Shown here in pieces: positions 8,457-17,424 of a stretch of 64,000 nt of DNA; the stretch's first letter is position 1, and every line of letters starts with the position of its first letter. The position numbers and the translations under genes were made by a program. This DNA is from Aneurinibacillus aneurinilyticus ATCC 12856 (lineage in GTDB: Bacteria; Bacillota; Bacilli; Aneurinibacillales; Aneurinibacillaceae), in NCBI RefSeq assembly GCF_000466385.1, contig NZ_KE952723.1, positions 1-64,000 of the forward strand. The letters are read 5' to 3'. A model generated the notes under the pieces. It did not search any database, was not told the origin of the DNA, and saw only the letters and a list, made by a program, of their open reading frames with translations.

Positions 8457-9170
8457 ATGGAACGATTACAAAAAATTATGGCTCAGGCGGGTGTGGCTTC
8501 ACGTAGAAAGTGCGAGGAATTGATTGTTTCGGGGCGTGTAAAAGTGAACGGTGTTACCATACAGGAGCTTGGTTATAAAGCTGATGCCGTCCATGACGAA
8601 ATTGAAGTGGACGGGAAAAAAATTGCCCGTGAAAACCATGTGTATTTTCTGTTGAATAAGCCAACCGGCTATATTACATCTGTTACTGATCCACAGGGAC
8701 GAAAGACGGTACTTGATTTAATGAAAGGGATAGAGGAGCGGATTTACCCGGTGGGGCGTCTTGATTATGATACGTCCGGTTTGCTGCTGCTTACGAACGA
8801 CGGTGAGTTCGCTAACCGCATTACGCATCCGCGCCATGAATTGGACAAAGTGTATGAAGCAACAGTAAGGGGAAGGATGGAGGAAGACGCACTTATACAG
8901 CTTAGACAGGGGATTGCGCTTGAAGATGGGATGACTGCACCGGCTGGCGCTGTACGGCTACGCTTCAATGAGAAAAGTAAAACGACCCTTATCCGTCTTA
9001 CCATTCATGAAGGCAGGAACCGCCAAGTCCGACGGATGTGTGAAGCGGTTGGGCATCCGGTCAGAAAATTAAAGCGTGTAAGGTTGGCATTTTTGACGCT
9101 GGAAGGGGTACCTGAAGGAGGATATCGGCCTTTAACAGCGGAAGAAGTGGCTCGCTTATATGCATTATAA
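8457..9170 (+). CDS. rluB: 23S rRNA pseudouridine synthase RluB
   Basis: RsuA/RluB-family enzyme that converts a uridine of 23S rRNA (U2605 in E. coli numbering) to pseudouridine. An S4 RNA-binding domain covers residues 1-60 (start MERLQKIMAQAGVASRRK). The catalytic domain carries the motif GRLDYDTSGLLLLTNDG near residue 100, with the catalytic Asp, and the family signature EGRNRQVRRM near residue 183. 237 residues, normal size. RBS GAGGAGGTGGG precedes the ATG. It stands between spmB and the res genes as in B. subtilis. Confidence 0.95.
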   Translation: MERLQKIMAQAGVASRRKCEELIVSGRVKVNGVTIQELGYKADAVHDEIEVDGKKIARENHVYFLLNKPTGYITSVTDPQGRKTVLDLMKGIEERIYPVGRLDYDTSGLLLLTNDGEFANRITHPRHELDKVYEATVRGRMEEDALIQLRQGIALEDGMTAPAGAVRLRFNEKSKTTLIRLTIHEGRNRQVRRMCEAVGHPVRKLKRVRLAFLTLEGVPEGGYRPLTAEEVARLYAL

Positions 9171-9182
9171 GAAAGAACAGCA

Positions 9183-9216
9183 TAAAAAAATGGCTGAGAA
9201 TCGCCATTTCTTTGTT
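9183..9216. terminator. Bidirectional terminator
   Basis: AAATGGC tgagaatc GCCATTTC hairpin with A-run on one side and TTTGTT on the other, between convergent rluB and the small gene at 9238-9432. Confidence 0.75.
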
Positions 9217-9237
9217 GTTAGATATTTATGCACTGCA

Positions 9238-9432
9238 CTACCAGCTAATATCATCGATGTCTGCACGGGAAATAACCTCGAACAGCTCCTGCTTGTTCGG
9301 TACGATGAGAATTACTTGTTCGTCTGTTACGTTGTATAAATCGCCCGTTACTTGCTGCCCCTTGGCATGTACTGTAACAGTTGCGTGACGCTGCAGCAAA
9401 GCGTTCCACTGCATTTCCGTCGGAATCATCAT
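9238..9432 (-). CDS. Small hypothetical protein (64 aa)
   Basis: 64-residue soluble protein starting MMIPTEMQWNALL. The alternating pattern (VTVHAKGQQVTGDLYNV, then EQVILIV) looks like a small beta-barrel of the Sm or SH3 type, but I do not recognise the family. The start at 9432 has GAGGTG 5 bases upstream; the longer open frame to 9513 lacks a site. Convergent with rluB and divergent from resA. Confidence 0.6.
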   Translation of the reverse strand: MMIPTEMQWNALLQRHATVTVHAKGQQVTGDLYNVTDEQVILIVPNKQELFEVISRADIDDISW

Positions 9433-9669
9433 GCGTGCACCTCTTTTCTTTTTCGAGCGTACCAGCCGGATGCGGCTGTAAGATAAATTCAATTCTACAA
9501 CGAATAAATACATATGTAAATAAATATTTATGCATTTGTTTTTCGCGAAATGAATCGTGAGTGTTCATACGTTTGCAAGAAAAATAAAGTGAGGTAAGCT
9601 AGTGGAGTAAGAATTATGAGGAAGGTTTGCTGTCACCAAACGTTCAAAAAATAGATGAAGTATTAAATT

Positions 9670-9684
9670 TTATAACCGTTATAA
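9670..9684. promoter_or_regulatory. Palindrome upstream of resA, candidate operator
   Basis: Perfect 7-1-7 palindrome TTATAAC-C-GTTATAA, 72 bases upstream of the resA start in the 320-base divergent intergenic region, with a TATAAT-like hexamer overlapping its right arm. It has the size of a dimeric-regulator site; the regulator is unknown. Confidence 0.4.
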
Positions 9685-9755
9685 TTGTGTATAGTTATCC
9701 TTGATTTAACAATGAAAATGGCAGCTTTTGTATATGCTAAGGAGGTTGCTTGTGT

Positions 9756-10280
9756 ATGAAGACGCGCAAAATAACGCGGCTGTTTGTGCTGGCCGTCATC
9801 GTTTTGGCTGTCGGCTGGACGTTTTACACTGCTTATTTCAAAGATAAGACGACCGTGCAAGTTGGCAAGCCTGTACCCGATTTTGTAGCTCAACAAATCG
9901 GCGGTGAAAAGGTGCAGCTAAGTCAGCTAAAAGGTAAAGCGGTCGTGCTGAACTTTTGGGGTACATATTGTCCGCCCTGCCGCGAAGAAATGGCTGACTT
10001 AAACAGGGCATCGAAAGAGTTTGCAAATAAAGATGTTGTCATTCTTGCCATTAATGTAGGTGAATCAGAAATTCCGATTCAATCATTTGCCCGTCAGTAT
10101 AAGCTGGATGCACTGCCCTTATTAATGGACCCAGCTCGTGCCATTACCCGTAAATACCAGATTGGCCAAATGCCATCTACTTTTTTCGTGAGGGCGGATG
10201 GAACGCTCTATAAGCATATCGTAGGCGGTCCGATGTCGTACAAAACGATCCAGGATAATATGCAGCAGATTGTTCCGTGA
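9756..10280 (+). CDS. resA: Thiol-disulfide oxidoreductase ResA
   Basis: Membrane-anchored extracytoplasmic thioredoxin-fold protein that reduces the haem-binding cysteines of apocytochrome c before haem attachment. An uncleaved N-terminal anchor spans residues 8-27; the redox motif CPPC sits near residue 74 (FWGTYCPPCREE), and the cis-Pro segment is IGQMPSTFFV. B. subtilis ResA has CEPC, so the middle dipeptide differs. ATG 9756 fits the 174-residue family length, with AAGGAGG 10 bases upstream. First gene of resABC. Confidence 0.94.
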   Translation: MKTRKITRLFVLAVIVLAVGWTFYTAYFKDKTTVQVGKPVPDFVAQQIGGEKVQLSQLKGKAVVLNFWGTYCPPCREEMADLNRASKEFANKDVVILAINVGESEIPIQSFARQYKLDALPLLMDPARAITRKYQIGQMPSTFFVRADGTLYKHIVGGPMSYKTIQDNMQQIVP

Positions 10281-10303
10281 GAAAGATGAGGTGAGGTGAT
10301 GTC

Positions 10304-11926
10304 ATGTTGGACAATGTAAAATGTGAATGCGGACACGCAAATCCGGTCGGAACGACACTGTGCGAGTCATGTGGCGCGCCGCTTGCGGACGGAACCGCTG
10401 CCAATCAGAAACTGGACATGCGTTATGAAGGGGCTGCCCGTCGTTCACAAGTCTATCAGAAAACGATTGTTGATCGCGTATGGAACTTCTTCTCTTCCGT
10501 GCGGAATGCGGTCATAATGATTGTATTGACGCTTATCGCGTCAGCCATTGGAACGATTTTTCCGCAGGAGCGCTACATTCCGGTACCAAAACCGGCGGAA
10601 CAATACTATCCGGAGGCGTATGGAACCCTTGGTCTTATTTATTACAAGCTCGGCTTTCATAATTTGTATTCTTCATGGTGGTTTATTGCGCTCATGCTCG
10701 GAATCGGAATTTCGCTTGTCATATGCAGTTTGGACCGTGTCGTTCCCCTGTATCGTGCGCTAAAGAAGCAGCGTGTAAAGCGGGATAAAAAATTCCTGCA
10801 GATTCAAAAGGTTAACGCAGAACTCGACGCTTCCGGTAAAGATGCGGAGCAGCTGGCCGCAGCGCTTGAGGAATCGCTGAAAAAAAAGCGCTATCATGTA
10901 CGTCGTGAACAAAACGCCCTGCTTGGAGAAAAAGGCAGATTCAGCCGTTGGGGCCCCTATATTAACCATATTGGACTGATTATTTTTCTGGCAGGCTGTC
11001 TCATGCGGTTGATTCCGGGTTTTTATCTTGATCAGTACGTATGGGTGCGTGAAGGGCAAACCGTTCCTGTGCCGGAGACGAACTATTATCTCAAAAGCGT
11101 GGAATTTGTGAAGGAATATTATCAGGATGATGAATTTCCGGAGAAGCTCGATCTGGATGGTGTTGTCGTGAAGGAGTACAAAACGAAAGCGGTACTCTAT
11201 GAAAATGAAAATGCCAGTATTCCAGGTGCGGAACCGAAATTAAAGCAGGTAGCACAGCATGATATTCAAGTAAACCATCCATTAAAATACGAAGGATTAT
11301 TACTATATCAATCAGGAGAACAGGAAAATCAACTACAGGCGTTGAATTTAAAACTTATGGATACAGCTACCAAGCAGTCATTGGGCAGTGTAAAGCTGGA
11401 TTTGCTTTCGCCGGCAAAAGAAGTGAAAGCAAGCAAGGATGTAACGGTTCAGGTGCTGCAGTATTTTCCTGATTTTGCACTGGATGAGAATAAGCAGCCG
11501 ATTACAAAATCGACTGAACCGAACAATCCGGCGTTTATCGTTAATACGATTTCACCTAAGACGCCGAACGGCGAGAAACAATGGATTTTCCTAGGGAATA
11601 CGTTGACGGCCGACGGCAAAGAACCGATTATAACGTATGCGTTCGCTAAGCCGGATCTGGTCGACATGAGTGGCTTGATGGTACGCAAGGATAATAGTAT
11701 TCCGGTTATTTTCTTCGGTGCAGCCATCAGTATGATAGGGCTTGTGATGGGCTTTTATTGGCAGCATCGCCGTATCTGGTTCCAGACGGAAGGGGATAAG
11801 CTATTGGTAGCTGCGCATACGAACAAAAACTGGTTTGGTGTAAAAAATGAAGTTGTGAAGATTTTAGAGGCGAACGGGTATCATATCTCTGCCGCGCAAT
11901 TGGAGAAGGAGGCTAAACAATCGTGA
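10304..11926 (+). CDS. resB: Cytochrome c biogenesis protein ResB with N-terminal zinc ribbon
   Basis: System II cytochrome c synthase subunit (Ccs1/ResB), which with ResC moves haem across the membrane and attaches it to apocytochrome c. Membrane helices lie near residues 65-85, 125-150, 220-240 and 465-485, with a large extracytoplasmic domain between the third and fourth. The first 30 residues carry CxC (C7, C9) and CxxC (C20, C23), a zinc-ribbon-like extension absent from B. subtilis ResB. 540 residues. It overlaps resC by 4 bases. The role of the ribbon is unknown. Confidence 0.92.
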   Translation: MLDNVKCECGHANPVGTTLCESCGAPLADGTAANQKLDMRYEGAARRSQVYQKTIVDRVWNFFSSVRNAVIMIVLTLIASAIGTIFPQERYIPVPKPAEQYYPEAYGTLGLIYYKLGFHNLYSSWWFIALMLGIGISLVICSLDRVVPLYRALKKQRVKRDKKFLQIQKVNAELDASGKDAEQLAAALEESLKKKRYHVRREQNALLGEKGRFSRWGPYINHIGLIIFLAGCLMRLIPGFYLDQYVWVREGQTVPVPETNYYLKSVEFVKEYYQDDEFPEKLDLDGVVVKEYKTKAVLYENENASIPGAEPKLKQVAQHDIQVNHPLKYEGLLLYQSGEQENQLQALNLKLMDTATKQSLGSVKLDLLSPAKEVKASKDVTVQVLQYFPDFALDENKQPITKSTEPNNPAFIVNTISPKTPNGEKQWIFLGNTLTADGKEPIITYAFAKPDLVDMSGLMVRKDNSIPVIFFGAAISMIGLVMGFYWQHRRIWFQTEGDKLLVAAHTNKNWFGVKNEVVKILEANGYHISAAQLEKEAKQS

Positions 11927-13143
11927 GTAATCTCATCGGTCTCAGCAATACTATGTTGACCATCGCATTTATTTTTTATTGTATTGCGACCATTCTGTTT
12001 TTCGTTGCTGTGACGGGCAAAAGCTTCCGTAATCGCACGCCCGAGGGGCACGGCAAACGGTTCGGCCGCATCGCGTATGCGACGGCGGTCCTTGGCTTCC
12101 TTGCGCACGCCGTATTTATCGGAATGCGCTGGTACATAGGGGGGCATATTCCTACGAGCAATATGTTTGAGTTCATGCAATTCCTTGGCTTCGCGATGAC
12201 GCTTGCGTTTTTGGGAATATATCTCATTTACCGCATCCCACTTATCGGCGCCTTTGTCATGCCGTTCAGCGTAATTGTTGTCGCCTATGCGGCTGTGTTT
12301 CCACGTGAGGTGACGCCTCTTATCCCCGCGCTGCAGAGCTACTGGCTGCAAATTCATGTGTCGACGGCAGCGCTTGGCGAAGGAGCATTTGCGGTCGGCT
12401 TCGCCGGTGGACTGATGTATTTGCTGCGCACAGTCAATTTGAAAGAAAATTCGGCGTCGGCTGTCTGGCTGGAAATTGTCATGTGGGTTATCTGTGCGCT
12501 TATTGCCTTCATTGTTCTTGTTTTCTCTTTCCAATTGGCAGGATATAAGACGACGTTTAAGGCGCCGTTTCAAATGTCGACCGGCCAGGTGGTCGAGTCA
12601 CAGGTGAAATATCATATGCCTGCGATTGTCGGGCCTAAGGACGGGACGCTGGAGACTACGGATAAGATGAAACCGTGGTTTGAAGCACCGGCCTTTATGA
12701 AAGGGAATCAGGCAGCGCGCAAGTTCAATACACTGATCTGGTCCGTGGCTGGCGGTACGCTACTGTACGGTGTCGCACGGCTGGCATTCCGTCGGAGAAT
12801 TTCCGCTGTAGCAAGCAAATGGGTACAGGATTTGGAGCCAGAGTTGGTTGATGAGATTAGCTACCGGGCTGTAGCTATCGGATTTCCGATTTTTACGCTT
12901 GGTGCTTTGATTTTCGCGATGATATGGGCACATGAAGCATGGGGGCGCTTCTGGGGATGGGATCCGAAGGAAGTGTGGGCGCTTATTACGTGGTTGTTCT
13001 ATAGCGCGTATCTCCATCTGCGTCTCTCGCGGGGCTGGCAGGGCAAGAAATCGGCATGGATGGCTGTTATCGGTTTCATCCTTGTTATGTTCAACCTTGT
13101 CTTTGTTAACCTTGTTATCTCAGGTCTTCATTCTTATGCATGA
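11923..13143 (+). CDS. resC: Cytochrome c biogenesis protein ResC
   Basis: Haem-handling protein of the CcsA/ResC family. The tryptophan-rich haem motif WGRFWGWDPKEVWALITW is near residue 345, and conserved histidines flank it (for example in IWAHEAWG and SGLHSYA). Eight or so membrane helices. The 406-residue protein begins with GTG inside the end of resB (4-base overlap), indicating coupled translation. A strong terminator follows, separating it from resDE. Confidence 0.94.
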   Translation: MSNLIGLSNTMLTIAFIFYCIATILFFVAVTGKSFRNRTPEGHGKRFGRIAYATAVLGFLAHAVFIGMRWYIGGHIPTSNMFEFMQFLGFAMTLAFLGIYLIYRIPLIGAFVMPFSVIVVAYAAVFPREVTPLIPALQSYWLQIHVSTAALGEGAFAVGFAGGLMYLLRTVNLKENSASAVWLEIVMWVICALIAFIVLVFSFQLAGYKTTFKAPFQMSTGQVVESQVKYHMPAIVGPKDGTLETTDKMKPWFEAPAFMKGNQAARKFNTLIWSVAGGTLLYGVARLAFRRRISAVASKWVQDLEPELVDEISYRAVAIGFPIFTLGALIFAMIWAHEAWGRFWGWDPKEVWALITWLFYSAYLHLRLSRGWQGKKSAWMAVIGFILVMFNLVFVNLVISGLHSYA

Positions 13144-13155
13144 TGTTAAGATAAG

Positions 13156-13199
13156 AAAAAGCGCCCTGCTATACATCTTTCAAGCAGGGCGCCTTTTTC
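13156..13199. terminator. Strong terminator after resC
   Basis: Perfect 10-base stem GCGCCCTGCT / AGCAGGGCGC, followed by CTTTTT; the A-rich left flank lets it serve the opposing small gene too. Confidence 0.9.
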
Positions 13200-13203
13200 G
13201 CTC

Positions 13204-13434
13204 CTATTCGAAATCGTCCGGGTTTTTTTCTTCAAGTTCGTCGTCTTGCATCAGATTTTCGGTACGGTTTTCATAATGGCTTTCTGGACGATGGGAGCTT
13301 TGCGGGTTGTCGCCCATCTGCGAATACGTATCATCGTCTTCGATGACGCCACTATTGTAGGCGTTCATAATTTCCTGCTGAACGATTTTTTCACCTTCGG
13401 CATCATAGCGAATATTTTGTTCCGGCTTTTTCAT
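13204..13434 (-). CDS. Small acidic hypothetical protein (76 aa)
   Basis: 76-residue, highly charged and mostly acidic protein (EDDDTYSQMGDNPQ, ending NPDDFE) with no hydrophobic segment; probably largely disordered. GAAAGGAGTGAG stands upstream of the ATG. Family not recognised; small disordered proteins of this kind are common in spore formers, but nothing in the sequence proves a spore role. It sits on the opposite strand between resC and resD, breaking the usual resABCDE operon. Confidence 0.65.
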   Translation of the reverse strand: MKKPEQNIRYDAEGEKIVQQEIMNAYNSGVIEDDDTYSQMGDNPQSSHRPESHYENRTENLMQDDELEEKNPDDFE

Positions 13435-13494
13435 AAAAGCTCACTCCTTTCGCTCTTATATTGTTTCCACGAAACTGTGTATTAAAACAAAAGC

Positions 13495-13524
13495 TTGTAT
13501 TTTGCAACCCGGGTAACATATAAT
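13495..13524 (+). promoter_or_regulatory. Candidate sigma-A promoter for resDE
   Basis: TTGTAT at 13495-13500, an 18-base spacer and TATAAT at 13519-13524, about 95 bases upstream of resD. It fits the need for a separate promoter since a terminator and an opposing gene cut resDE off from resABC. Confidence 0.45.
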
Positions 13525-13617
13525 TTGAACGATTATAGCCACAATTCACTGTTAAAAATGGTAAAATAAGCAGAAAAGCAGTCTTTGCATTGAAAATGTC
13601 AACTGAGGTGAGAGTAA

Positions 13618-14331
13618 ATGAATCAGCAAGCCAAAGTGCTTGTAGTAGACGACGAAGAACGTATTCGTCGGCTGCTGAGAATGTATTTGGAAAGAGAAGA
13701 TTTTATTATCGAAGAAGCAGAAGATGGAGAGAAAGCATTGGATATGGCGCTTTCCAACGATTATGATGTGATTTTGCTTGACCTGATGCTACCAGGCATT
13801 GACGGTATCGAAGTATGCACCCGGCTGCGTGAGCAGAAGGCAACGCCTATTATCATGCTAACCGCTAAGGGTGAGGAAGTGAACCGTGTTCAAGGCTTCG
13901 AGTCAGGGACGGATGACTATGTAGTGAAGCCGTTCAGTCCACGAGAAGTTGTATTTCGGGTGAAAGCGTTATTGCGTCGTTCATCTGCGACCGCGTTTCT
14001 TACGACATCAAGCAGTTCGCATAATGTGCTTGTTTTCCCGGAACTGTCTATTGACCATGATGCCCACCGTGTAACCGTATCCGGTGAAGAAGTCAGCTTG
14101 ACGCCGAAGGAATATGAGCTTTTGTATTATTTGGCGCGTAATCCAGACCGCGTATTTTCCCGCGAGGATTTGCTTAAGGATGTATGGCACTATGAATTCT
14201 TCGGCGATCTTAGAACCGTGGATACTCATATCAAACGTCTGCGCGAGAAATTGAATAAGATTTCTCCTGCCGCGGCTAATATGATCGCGACTGTATGGGG
14301 AATCGGGTATAAGCTTGAGGTGCCGAAGTAA
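13618..14331 (+). CDS. resD: Response regulator ResD (OmpR/PhoB family)
   Basis: DNA-binding response regulator of the ResDE system, which in B. subtilis controls respiration genes and the oxygen-limitation response. Receiver domain at residues 1-120 with the acidic pair DDEE near residue 11, phosphoacceptor Asp in LLDLMLPG near residue 55 and Lys in VVKPFSP near 105; winged-helix output domain at about 140-237 (ending VWGIGYKLEV). 237 residues. The resE GTG follows the stop codon directly. Confidence 0.94.
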   Translation: MNQQAKVLVVDDEERIRRLLRMYLEREDFIIEEAEDGEKALDMALSNDYDVILLDLMLPGIDGIEVCTRLREQKATPIIMLTAKGEEVNRVQGFESGTDDYVVKPFSPREVVFRVKALLRRSSATAFLTTSSSSHNVLVFPELSIDHDAHRVTVSGEEVSLTPKEYELLYYLARNPDRVFSREDLLKDVWHYEFFGDLRTVDTHIKRLREKLNKISPAAANMIATVWGIGYKLEVPK

Positions 14332-16134
14332 GTGTTAAACCAGGTCGTTATTAAGCTCTGGATTACGATTATCGGATTAGTTGCTGTTGTGCTCACCGTG
14401 CTTAGCCTGACGCTGATGTCTTTTCTGGACGGATTCTATGAGCGGCAGCGCACAGAAGATCTGAAACAGTTGGCGCAGAATATGGCGCATGTCATTCTTA
14501 GCTATAAAGATCATGAGAAAACGCTTAACATTGCCAAAGAGCTGGTAGATGTTTATGATACTCGCATGGTTATCACCGGTTCACTCGGTAACTATGTACA
14601 AGGAAAAAACGCCCCGAGGGACGCTTCCATACCAGAGGTGAGAGCGGAAGAGTTTCTGAAGCATCCGGTGCTTAAGCAGGCACAGATTAATGATCGCATT
14701 GCGGTAACGCGTGATTTCTTTCCGGTTATCGAGCAAGGCAGCACCCTTCCGCATTATGAGGAGTTTGTCGCCGTAGCCGTTCCGCTCCATTCTTCGACGC
14801 TCAAAAATGAATTGATTTTGTATCAGACGATGAAGGAGCTTCGAGAGACGACATATAAGACCACGCGGCTAATTTTCTATGCGGCAGCCATCGGTATCGT
14901 ATTGTCAACGTTTTTCGCTTTTTTCCTATCATCACGTGTCACCCAACCGTTGCGCTCGATGAAAAAAGCGGCGGATTTGTATGCGCAGGGGGATTTCTCT
15001 ACACAGATTTCCATCCGAACGAATGATGAAATCGGTGATCTGGCCGCTACAATTAATCATATGGCAAAGCGTCTGAACGATTTGATTGTGGCACTATCCC
15101 GCGAGAAAGAACAGCTGGCCAGCGTACTGAGCAGTATGGTGGACGGTGTCATGACTTTCGACAATACGGGTCGCATGATTGTTACCAACCCGCCTGCCGA
15201 TGAATTAATGAAGGCATGGAAGTACGAGCAGAACGAAGGAGGGAGAGAGGGCCTTCCCCCTTCGATGAAATCCATTTTGGAGCAAGTCCTGAAGCATCAA
15301 AAAGAAGTGGTAGCAGATGTTATCATACAAGGACGTATTTATGCTGTCGTTATGGCTCCATTGTATGATGACCAGCAGGTGCGCGGAGCAGTAGCCGTTT
15401 TGCGTGATATGACACAGGAACGTCGTCTGGATAAGCTGCGCAAGGATTTTCTTGCCAACGTATCGCATGAATTGCGTACTCCACTCGTTATGCTGCAAGG
15501 ATACAGCGAGGCGATTGTTGATGATGTGGCCCAGTCGGAGGAAGAGAAAAAGGAGCTTGCACAGATTATTTATGACGAGTCATTGCGTATGTCCCGGCTT
15601 GTGAATGAATTGCTAGATTTGGGCCGTATGGAGGCTGGACACATTCAGCTTGAAATCCAGTCAGGAAACCTGCTCCAGCTGGAGGATAAGATTATTCGTA
15701 AATTTAACGGTGTAGCAAAAGAGCAGGGAATTCATTTACAGATGGATTGGCAAGCAGAGGATGGCGTGTTCCAATTCGATGCCGACAGGATGGAGCAAGT
15801 ACTTACCAATCTTATAGACAATGCCATTCGTCATACGGGTGAAGGAGGAACGATTACACTCCGTACGCTCTTTAAAGATGGAACATATACAATTGAAATA
15901 GAAGACACAGGAAGCGGGATTCCGGCCGAGGATTTACCGTTTGTGTTCGAGCGTTTCTACAAGGCCGACAAAGCGCGGACGCGCGGACGCGCCGGTACAG
16001 GTCTTGGATTGTCGATTGTAAAAAATATTGTAGAGGGCCACCAGGGAACGATTGGCGTGCGTAGCAAGCTGGGAGAAGGGACAACATTCTCCATTCAGTT
16101 GCCGGTTCAGCCTGAGGAAGGAAAACGCGGATGA
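14332..16134 (+). CDS. resE: Sensor histidine kinase ResE
   Basis: Membrane kinase partner of ResD. Two transmembrane helices (about residues 8-30 and 180-202) flank an extracytoplasmic loop of 150 residues. Then come HAMP (203-255), a PAS domain (about 265-360), the dimerisation/phosphoacceptor helix with SHELRTPL near residue 384, and the HATPase domain with N (NLIDNAIRHTG), G1 (DTGSGI) and G2 (GTGLGLSIV) boxes. 600 residues, matching ResE. GTG start at the resD stop; 4-base overlap with the helicase gene. Confidence 0.92.
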   Translation: MLNQVVIKLWITIIGLVAVVLTVLSLTLMSFLDGFYERQRTEDLKQLAQNMAHVILSYKDHEKTLNIAKELVDVYDTRMVITGSLGNYVQGKNAPRDASIPEVRAEEFLKHPVLKQAQINDRIAVTRDFFPVIEQGSTLPHYEEFVAVAVPLHSSTLKNELILYQTMKELRETTYKTTRLIFYAAAIGIVLSTFFAFFLSSRVTQPLRSMKKAADLYAQGDFSTQISIRTNDEIGDLAATINHMAKRLNDLIVALSREKEQLASVLSSMVDGVMTFDNTGRMIVTNPPADELMKAWKYEQNEGGREGLPPSMKSILEQVLKHQKEVVADVIIQGRIYAVVMAPLYDDQQVRGAVAVLRDMTQERRLDKLRKDFLANVSHELRTPLVMLQGYSEAIVDDVAQSEEEKKELAQIIYDESLRMSRLVNELLDLGRMEAGHIQLEIQSGNLLQLEDKIIRKFNGVAKEQGIHLQMDWQAEDGVFQFDADRMEQVLTNLIDNAIRHTGEGGTITLRTLFKDGTYTIEIEDTGSGIPAEDLPFVFERFYKADKARTRGRAGTGLGLSIVKNIVEGHQGTIGVRSKLGEGTTFSIQLPVQPEEGKRG

Positions 16135-17336
16135 AAACATTTGCTGAGAGCGGGCTTGCCCCTTTTCTACTGGAAGGGCTCGCTGAGATAAACATTAAAA
16201 TCCCTACACCGATTCAGCAGCAAGCTATCCCGCTTCAACTGGCGGGTTACAGCGTGGTCGGCGAATCGCAGACAGGTACAGGCAAAACGCTTGCCTATTT
16301 GCTTCCGCTTCTGCAAGAGATTCATGCGGACGCTTCCACAACCCAGGCGCTTATTCTCGCACCTACCCGTGAGTTAACCGTACAAATTCGTCATGTATTG
16401 GAAGCTTTATGTAGAGGGACGAATATTCGGTTTCAAATTATTATGGGCGGTGTAGATATTAAGCGCCAGATTGAAAAGCTGAAGCAAAAACCGCACATCA
16501 TTATCGGTTCACCGGGCCGCATCTATGATCTGATTGAGAAGAAAAAGCTAAAAGTCCATGAAGTGAAAAGGCTTGTTATTGATGAGGCGGATCAGATGCT
16601 TGAATCAGGCGCCGTCCGTGAAGTCGAAGCGGTCATGCAACGCACACCACGCACAAGGAAGCTGTCTGTATTTTCGGCCACGATTTCGCCTATGGTAGAA
16701 GAGTGGGGGAGCAAGTGGACAGAAGAAGAGCTGAAAGTTATCAAAATTCAGGAGAAGTCTCGCTTGCCCAAGCTTATCGAACACTATTTTATTGTAACAC
16801 CGGAGCGGGAAAAATTCGAAACGCTGCGTCGGTTGTTACAGGCACTACAGCCGGAGCGTGCGCTCATTTTCGTGAAGAAGTTGCATCTGGTAGGCGATAT
16901 TGCAAACTGGCTTGCTGCCAAAGAAGTGGCTATCGCCGGTATTCATAGCGAAACGAAAAAGGCGGAACGAGAGCAGGCCATGAACAAGATTCGTAAAGGT
17001 GAACTTCGGTATCTCGTTACGACAGACTTGCTGGCCCGGGGCCTTGATATCGACGATGTAACGCATGTAATTAACTTTGACTTGCCGTTCGATGCGGATG
17101 GCTACATCCATCGTGCGGGCCGTACTGGTCGTGCGGGTAAAGGTGGCATGGCAGTGACGCTTTTGGAGCCGAAAGAAAAATTCATGGCAGGTAAGCTTGC
17201 CAAGCAGCTTCATATTGAAATTCAGGAACAGATGCTATTCCGTGGTGAGCTTGTGCCGCCTAAGAAACCTTCCTCCCGTCCTCCGTTCAAAAAGAAACCG
17301 AACATCAAAACAAAAAAGCATACTAGGAGAAAGTAG
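16131..17336 (+). CDS. DEAD-box RNA helicase
   Basis: ATP-dependent RNA helicase of the DEAD family. Motifs in order: Q motif (PTPIQQQAIP), I (SQTGTGKT), Ia (APTREL), II (DEAD), III (SATIS, from canonical SAT), V (TTDLLARGLDID) and VI (HRAGRTGRAG). The C-terminal 35 residues are a basic K/R/P tail, as in CshB/CshC/DbpA-type proteins that use such tails for RNA binding. 401 residues. B. subtilis CshB is near this size, but the exact orthologue cannot be set by eye. It overlaps resE by 4 bases, so it is probably read through from resDE. Confidence 0.92.
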   Translation: MKTFAESGLAPFLLEGLAEINIKIPTPIQQQAIPLQLAGYSVVGESQTGTGKTLAYLLPLLQEIHADASTTQALILAPTRELTVQIRHVLEALCRGTNIRFQIIMGGVDIKRQIEKLKQKPHIIIGSPGRIYDLIEKKKLKVHEVKRLVIDEADQMLESGAVREVEAVMQRTPRTRKLSVFSATISPMVEEWGSKWTEEELKVIKIQEKSRLPKLIEHYFIVTPEREKFETLRRLLQALQPERALIFVKKLHLVGDIANWLAAKEVAIAGIHSETKKAEREQAMNKIRKGELRYLVTTDLLARGLDIDDVTHVINFDLPFDADGYIHRAGRTGRAGKGGMAVTLLEPKEKFMAGKLAKQLHIEIQEQMLFRGELVPPKKPSSRPPFKKKPNIKTKKHTRRK

Positions 17337-17345
17337 ACAAAAACA

Positions 17346-17380
17346 GCCGATCCTATCAGGGATCGGCCATTTCATTTCTT
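17346..17380. terminator. Terminator between convergent genes
   Basis: GCCGATCC tatcag GGATCGGC hairpin followed by CATTTCATTTCTTT. Confidence 0.75.
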
Positions 17381-17424
17381 TGTTGAAAAGGGGCGGGCGA
17401 GGGCGCCTGCGAGCTTCTCTTAAT

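Noticed and set aside
11881-12573. Long 230-codon open frame antisense to resC
   Set aside because: Antisense shadow of a strongly conserved gene; composition is typical of a reverse frame.
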